Origin: Planctomycetota bacterium
Lineage (GTDB): Bacteria > Planctomycetota > UBA1135 > GCA-002686595
Length of the DNA stretch: 64,000 nucleotides
Assembly: GCA_016872715.1 (NCBI GenBank)
Contig: VGZD01000004.1
Coordinates: 1 to 64,000, forward strand
Direction: 5' to 3'
This document shows, one piece after another, positions 61,380 to 64,000 of the stretch. Position 1 is the stretch's first letter. Each line of letters starts with the position of its first letter. Both the position numbers and the translations under genes were made by a program. The notes beneath the pieces are model-generated. The model saw nothing but the letters and a program-made list of their open reading frames with translations. It made no database searches and was not told the DNA's origin.

Positions 61380-63002
61380 ATGCCCGAGCGCAAGCAGTCC
61401 TCCAACAAGTCCTCGTTGCTCCGCCTGGCGCTGGTCCTCGCGCTGAACGCGGCCGCCGTGCTCGCGCTGTGGCGCATCTGGCCGGGCGGCGCGAGCACGC
61501 CGAGCGGCGGGAGCGTGCAGGCCGCGAGCGTTCCGCACGTCGTCGAGGAACTCCCGCAGGGGCCGCCGCCGCTCGCGGCGCAGGCGCGCCGCGAGCTCGA
61601 GCGCGACCTGCGCGCGATCGTCTCGGAGTGGGTCGAGCGCGCACGCAAGGAGAGCAAGAACAAGGTCCATCAAGGCAACGCGGCGGTGGCGCTGCACGTG
61701 CGCGAGGTGGGCTGGGGCGCCGCGGGGGAGATCGCGCTGGGCTCCGATCGACTCCTGCGCCCGGCGTCGAACCTGAAGCTGATCACGACCGCGGCCGCGC
61801 TGGTGCTGCTCGGGCCCGACGGCGCGTTCCGCACACGCTTCGACGCCGGCGGTCCGATCGTCGAGGGCGTGCTGCGCGGCAACCTCGTGGTGCGCGCGGG
61901 CGCCGATCCGCTGTTCGACGGCGCCACCAACGGCGACATCGAGTCGCTGCTCGCGCCGGCGCTCGATCCGATCGTGGCCGCGGGCCTGCATGTGATCTCC
62001 GGCGATCTGGTGCTCGACGAGCTCACCTACCAACTGCCTGAGGCGGCACCGGCGTGGCCCGACGCGGGGCAACATTGGGCCGAGTACTGCGCGCTCGCCG
62101 GTGGATTCAGCGCCAATCGCGGCTGCCTGACGGCCGTGGTGAGCCCGGGCGCGATCGGAGGTCCGGCGCGCGTCGCGCTGTTCCCGCGCGAGCACGGACT
62201 GGCGGTCAACCTCGGCGTGCGCACCGAGGCCAAGGGCAAGCTCGACGTGCAGTGCGGTGCCAAAGCGAGCGGCGTGCTCGTGCGCGGCTCGATTCCGGCC
62301 GCGAGCGAGGCCTACGTGGCGTCCTTCTCGCACCCCGACCCGGTCGAGCTGTTCGGTCACGCGCTCGGCGGCGCGCTGGCTCGGCGCGGAGTCATCGTGC
62401 AGGGGCGAGTGCGCCGCGAGCGCAATGCACCGGCGCAGGCGACGATCGCGGCGCTCGAAACGCCGATCGAGCGCGTGCTCGCGCCGATCAACGCCGACTC
62501 GACCAATGCGGTCGCCGACCAGCTATTCCTCGCGACTGCGTTTGCCGTCACCGGACAGGGCACGCGCGCGGCGGGCGCGCAGGCCACCGAGCTTGCGCTC
62601 CAGCGACTGGGCGTCTCCACCACGGGCCTCGCGCAGGTCGACGGCTCGGGCCTCTCGCGCGCGAATCAAGTCACGGCACGTCAGGTCGTCGCGCTGGTGG
62701 AGAAAGTGCTCACGCAGGACGGCCGCAGCGCGCGCATGTTCCTCGACTCGCTCGCCATCGCGGGGGAGCGCGGCACGCTCGACGACCGCATGACGAAGGG
62801 GCCCGCGCGCGGACGCGTGCGCGCCAAGACGGGCTTCATCGCCGGAACCAGCGCGCTCTCCGGCGTGGCCGAAACCGTCGAGGGTCGGCGCTTCGCCTTC
62901 TCGATCCTCGTCAACTATCCCGACGTCGGCGGGCTCAATTCGAGCGTCTGGAAGCCGATGCAGGACGCGCTGTGCGAGCGACTGGTCGAGACGCGGCAGT
63001 GA
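61380..63002 (+). CDS. dacB: D-alanyl-D-alanine carboxypeptidase/endopeptidase (PBP4, S13 family)
   Basis: Trims peptidoglycan cross-links in the periplasm. 540 residues from ATG 61380: basic N-terminus and one membrane segment (RLALVLALNAAAVLALWRIW), then the S13 domain. Catalytic motifs are SNLK (Ser130, Lys133), STN (374-376) and KTG (Lys483). VVRAGADPLFD and DGSGLSRANQVTARQVV are PBP4 blocks. The stop overlaps the suhB start (GTGA). Peptidoglycan enzymes occur in only part of the Planctomycetota reports but are now accepted for the phylum. Confidence 0.94.
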   Translation: MPERKQSSNKSSLLRLALVLALNAAAVLALWRIWPGGASTPSGGSVQAASVPHVVEELPQGPPPLAAQARRELERDLRAIVSEWVERARKESKNKVHQGNAAVALHVREVGWGAAGEIALGSDRLLRPASNLKLITTAAALVLLGPDGAFRTRFDAGGPIVEGVLRGNLVVRAGADPLFDGATNGDIESLLAPALDPIVAAGLHVISGDLVLDELTYQLPEAAPAWPDAGQHWAEYCALAGGFSANRGCLTAVVSPGAIGGPARVALFPREHGLAVNLGVRTEAKGKLDVQCGAKASGVLVRGSIPAASEAYVASFSHPDPVELFGHALGGALARRGVIVQGRVRRERNAPAQATIAALETPIERVLAPINADSTNAVADQLFLATAFAVTGQGTRAAGAQATELALQRLGVSTTGLAQVDGSGLSRANQVTARQVVALVEKVLTQDGRSARMFLDSLAIAGERGTLDDRMTKGPARGRVRAKTGFIAGTSALSGVAETVEGRRFAFSILVNYPDVGGLNSSVWKPMQDALCERLVETRQ

Positions 63003-63805
63003 GCGAGAGCACGGCGGACCTCGAGCGCTGGAAGTCGATCGCCGTCGCGGCGGCGCACGCTGCGGGTGGCGTGCTGATGGAGCACTTCGGCCACATCGCG
63101 CGCAGCGAGGTGGGCTCCAAGTCCGCCGCGCGCGACCTCGTCACGAAGGCCGACGTCGCGAGCGAGCGCGCGATCGTCGAGGTCCTGCGGCGCGAGCTTC
63201 CCGACCACGCGATCGAGGCGGAGGAGGAAGTCCGCGACGCGCGGCGCGCCGAGGACGAGTTGCGCTGGTTCGTCGACCCGCTCGACGGCACGACCAACTT
63301 CGTGCACCAGCTGCCGGCGTTCTCGGTGTCGCTCGGACTTTACCGCGGGAGCACGCCCTTGGTCGGAGTCGTGCACGCTCCGCGGCTGGCGGAGACCTAC
63401 GCCGCGCGCGTCGGCGGCGGCGTGATGCTCGGAGAGTCGCCCGTGCGAGTGTCGGGCTGCAGCAGCCTGCGCGACGCGATCCTCGCGACGGGCTTCCCGT
63501 ACCGCCGCGAGACGCTGCGCTGCGACAACGTCGAGAACTTCCGCCGCTTCATCCTCGAAGTGCGCGACCTGCGCCGCATGGGTTCGGCGGCCCTCGACCT
63601 CGCCTACGTGGCCGCGGGTCGCATGGACGGATTCTGGGAGCTGCACCTCGCGCCCCACGACGTCGCCGCCGGGGCGGCGCTGGTGCGGGAGGCCGGAGGC
63701 AGTGTCAGCGACGCGGACGGCGGCGAGGACTGGCTGCGCGGCGGACACATCGTGGCGTGCTCGCCCGCCCTGCACCGGGAAATGCTCGGGAAAATCGCCC
63801 ACTAG
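62999..63805 (+). CDS. suhB: Inositol monophosphatase family protein
   Basis: 268 residues from GTG 62999, overlapping dacB by 4 bases. FVDPLDGTTNFVHQLPAFSV is the metal-binding signature (DPLDGT), EAEEEVRD the preceding acidic site, and RRMGSAALDLAYVAAGRMDGFWE and PHDVAAGAALVREAGG the C-terminal ones. It removes phosphate from inositol-phosphate-like substrates in the cytoplasm; SuhB also modulates rRNA transcription in E. coli. Exact substrate not readable. Confidence 0.92.
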   Translation: MSESTADLERWKSIAVAAAHAAGGVLMEHFGHIARSEVGSKSAARDLVTKADVASERAIVEVLRRELPDHAIEAEEEVRDARRAEDELRWFVDPLDGTTNFVHQLPAFSVSLGLYRGSTPLVGVVHAPRLAETYAARVGGGVMLGESPVRVSGCSSLRDAILATGFPYRRETLRCDNVENFRRFILEVRDLRRMGSAALDLAYVAAGRMDGFWELHLAPHDVAAGAALVREAGGSVSDADGGEDWLRGGHIVACSPALHREMLGKIAH

Positions 63806-63917
63806 GGCGGTGCGCGCGCGAGGGAGCCTTGGCGTGGACGCTGCCCGCGCCCGGCGCGCCGCCGCGAGCGCACTGCTCGCTCGAGTGGGTGGACTTTCGG
63901 CCACTTGCGCGCGGCGC

Positions 63918-63923
63918 TACGAT
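63918..63923 (+). promoter_or_regulatory. -10-like box TACGAT (in GCTACGAT) near the right edge
   Basis: GCTACGAT lies in the 195-base stretch after suhB, which holds no gene I can support. A purine-rich AAGGGAGGGG at the very end (63991-64000) could be a ribosome-binding site for a gene that starts just beyond the window. Confidence 0.3.
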
Positions 63924-64000
63924 GCCTGCTTGCGGATCCGCCTACCCTGACGCCGCGAGACGCTCCCCGACCGGAGCGGCGCGCGAGCCCAAGGGAGGGG

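Overview
This is about 64 kb of very GC-rich (roughly 70%) bacterial chromosome, coding almost wall to wall. I count 55 protein genes, the first truncated by the left edge. I see no rRNA, tRNA, CRISPR array, transposase or prophage gene. No gene-free stretch exceeds 300 bases. The longest gaps are 8790-8953, 61212-61379 and the right edge, 63806-64000. Gene content points to a Gram-negative member of the Planctomycetota, with moderate confidence. The evidence is a protein of the Minf_1886 type (known from Planctomycetes and Verrucomicrobia), a DUF1573 lipoprotein, sigma-54 with several enhancer-binding proteins, LPS-type genes (LpxH-like, GmhB, rhamnose genes) and many lipoproteins. The lineage is inferred, not proven.

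Layout. 1-9508 holds a TPR/metallopeptidase gene, tmk-holB, the Minf_1886-type gene, an AI-2E/PerM-type transporter, a convergent S41 protease and moaC. 9641-28144 is one long rightward run. It starts with accB-accC and a lipoprotein, continues with nucleotide-sugar genes (UXS-like, glmS, a UDP-glucuronate-4-epimerase-like gene, rmlA, rmlD, rmlB), and then exopolysaccharide genes (Wza-like, Wzz-like, O-ligase, amidotransferase, two GT4 enzymes, a polysaccharide deacetylase). 28156-34961 runs leftward: a degenerate sensor kinase, a degenerate-receiver sigma-54 activator and a 1354-residue TPR protein. 35068-40578 returns to surface polysaccharide: two GT2 proteins, a FemAB-like protein, GmhB, a PEGA lipoprotein and a GT39-like membrane protein. 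40684-47350 holds efp, rpoN, a secreted unknown, and a signalling trio (FHA-like, degenerate GGDEF, NtrC type). 47392-63805 is mainly housekeeping: lpxH, cmk-plsC-rpsA, tyrS, glyA, mtnA, purC, aroA, galE, dacB, suhB.

How it fits together. glmS, the UDP-uronate/pentose genes, the rml genes and galE supply sugar nucleotides. The GTs, O-ligase, Wzz and Wza would polymerise and export the polymer. The amidotransferase, deacetylase and FemAB protein would modify it. This set, with the kinase/sigma-54 regulator/TPR trio, closely resembles the exosortase A (XrtA/PEP-CTERM) polysaccharide loci of proteobacteria. Yet no exosortase, EpsI, tyrosine kinase or PEP-CTERM protein is in the window, and the two-component pair looks phosphorylation-dead. 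That is the best candidate for an unusual system here.

Two genome-scale patterns stand out. Short perfect tandem repeats (12, 15, 18, 23 or 34 bp units) recur at gene ends, often across or beside stop codons. A box of the form GCTAnnnT, or a close TAnnnT variant, recurs a few bases upstream of start codons, suggesting leaderless or very short-leader mRNAs.
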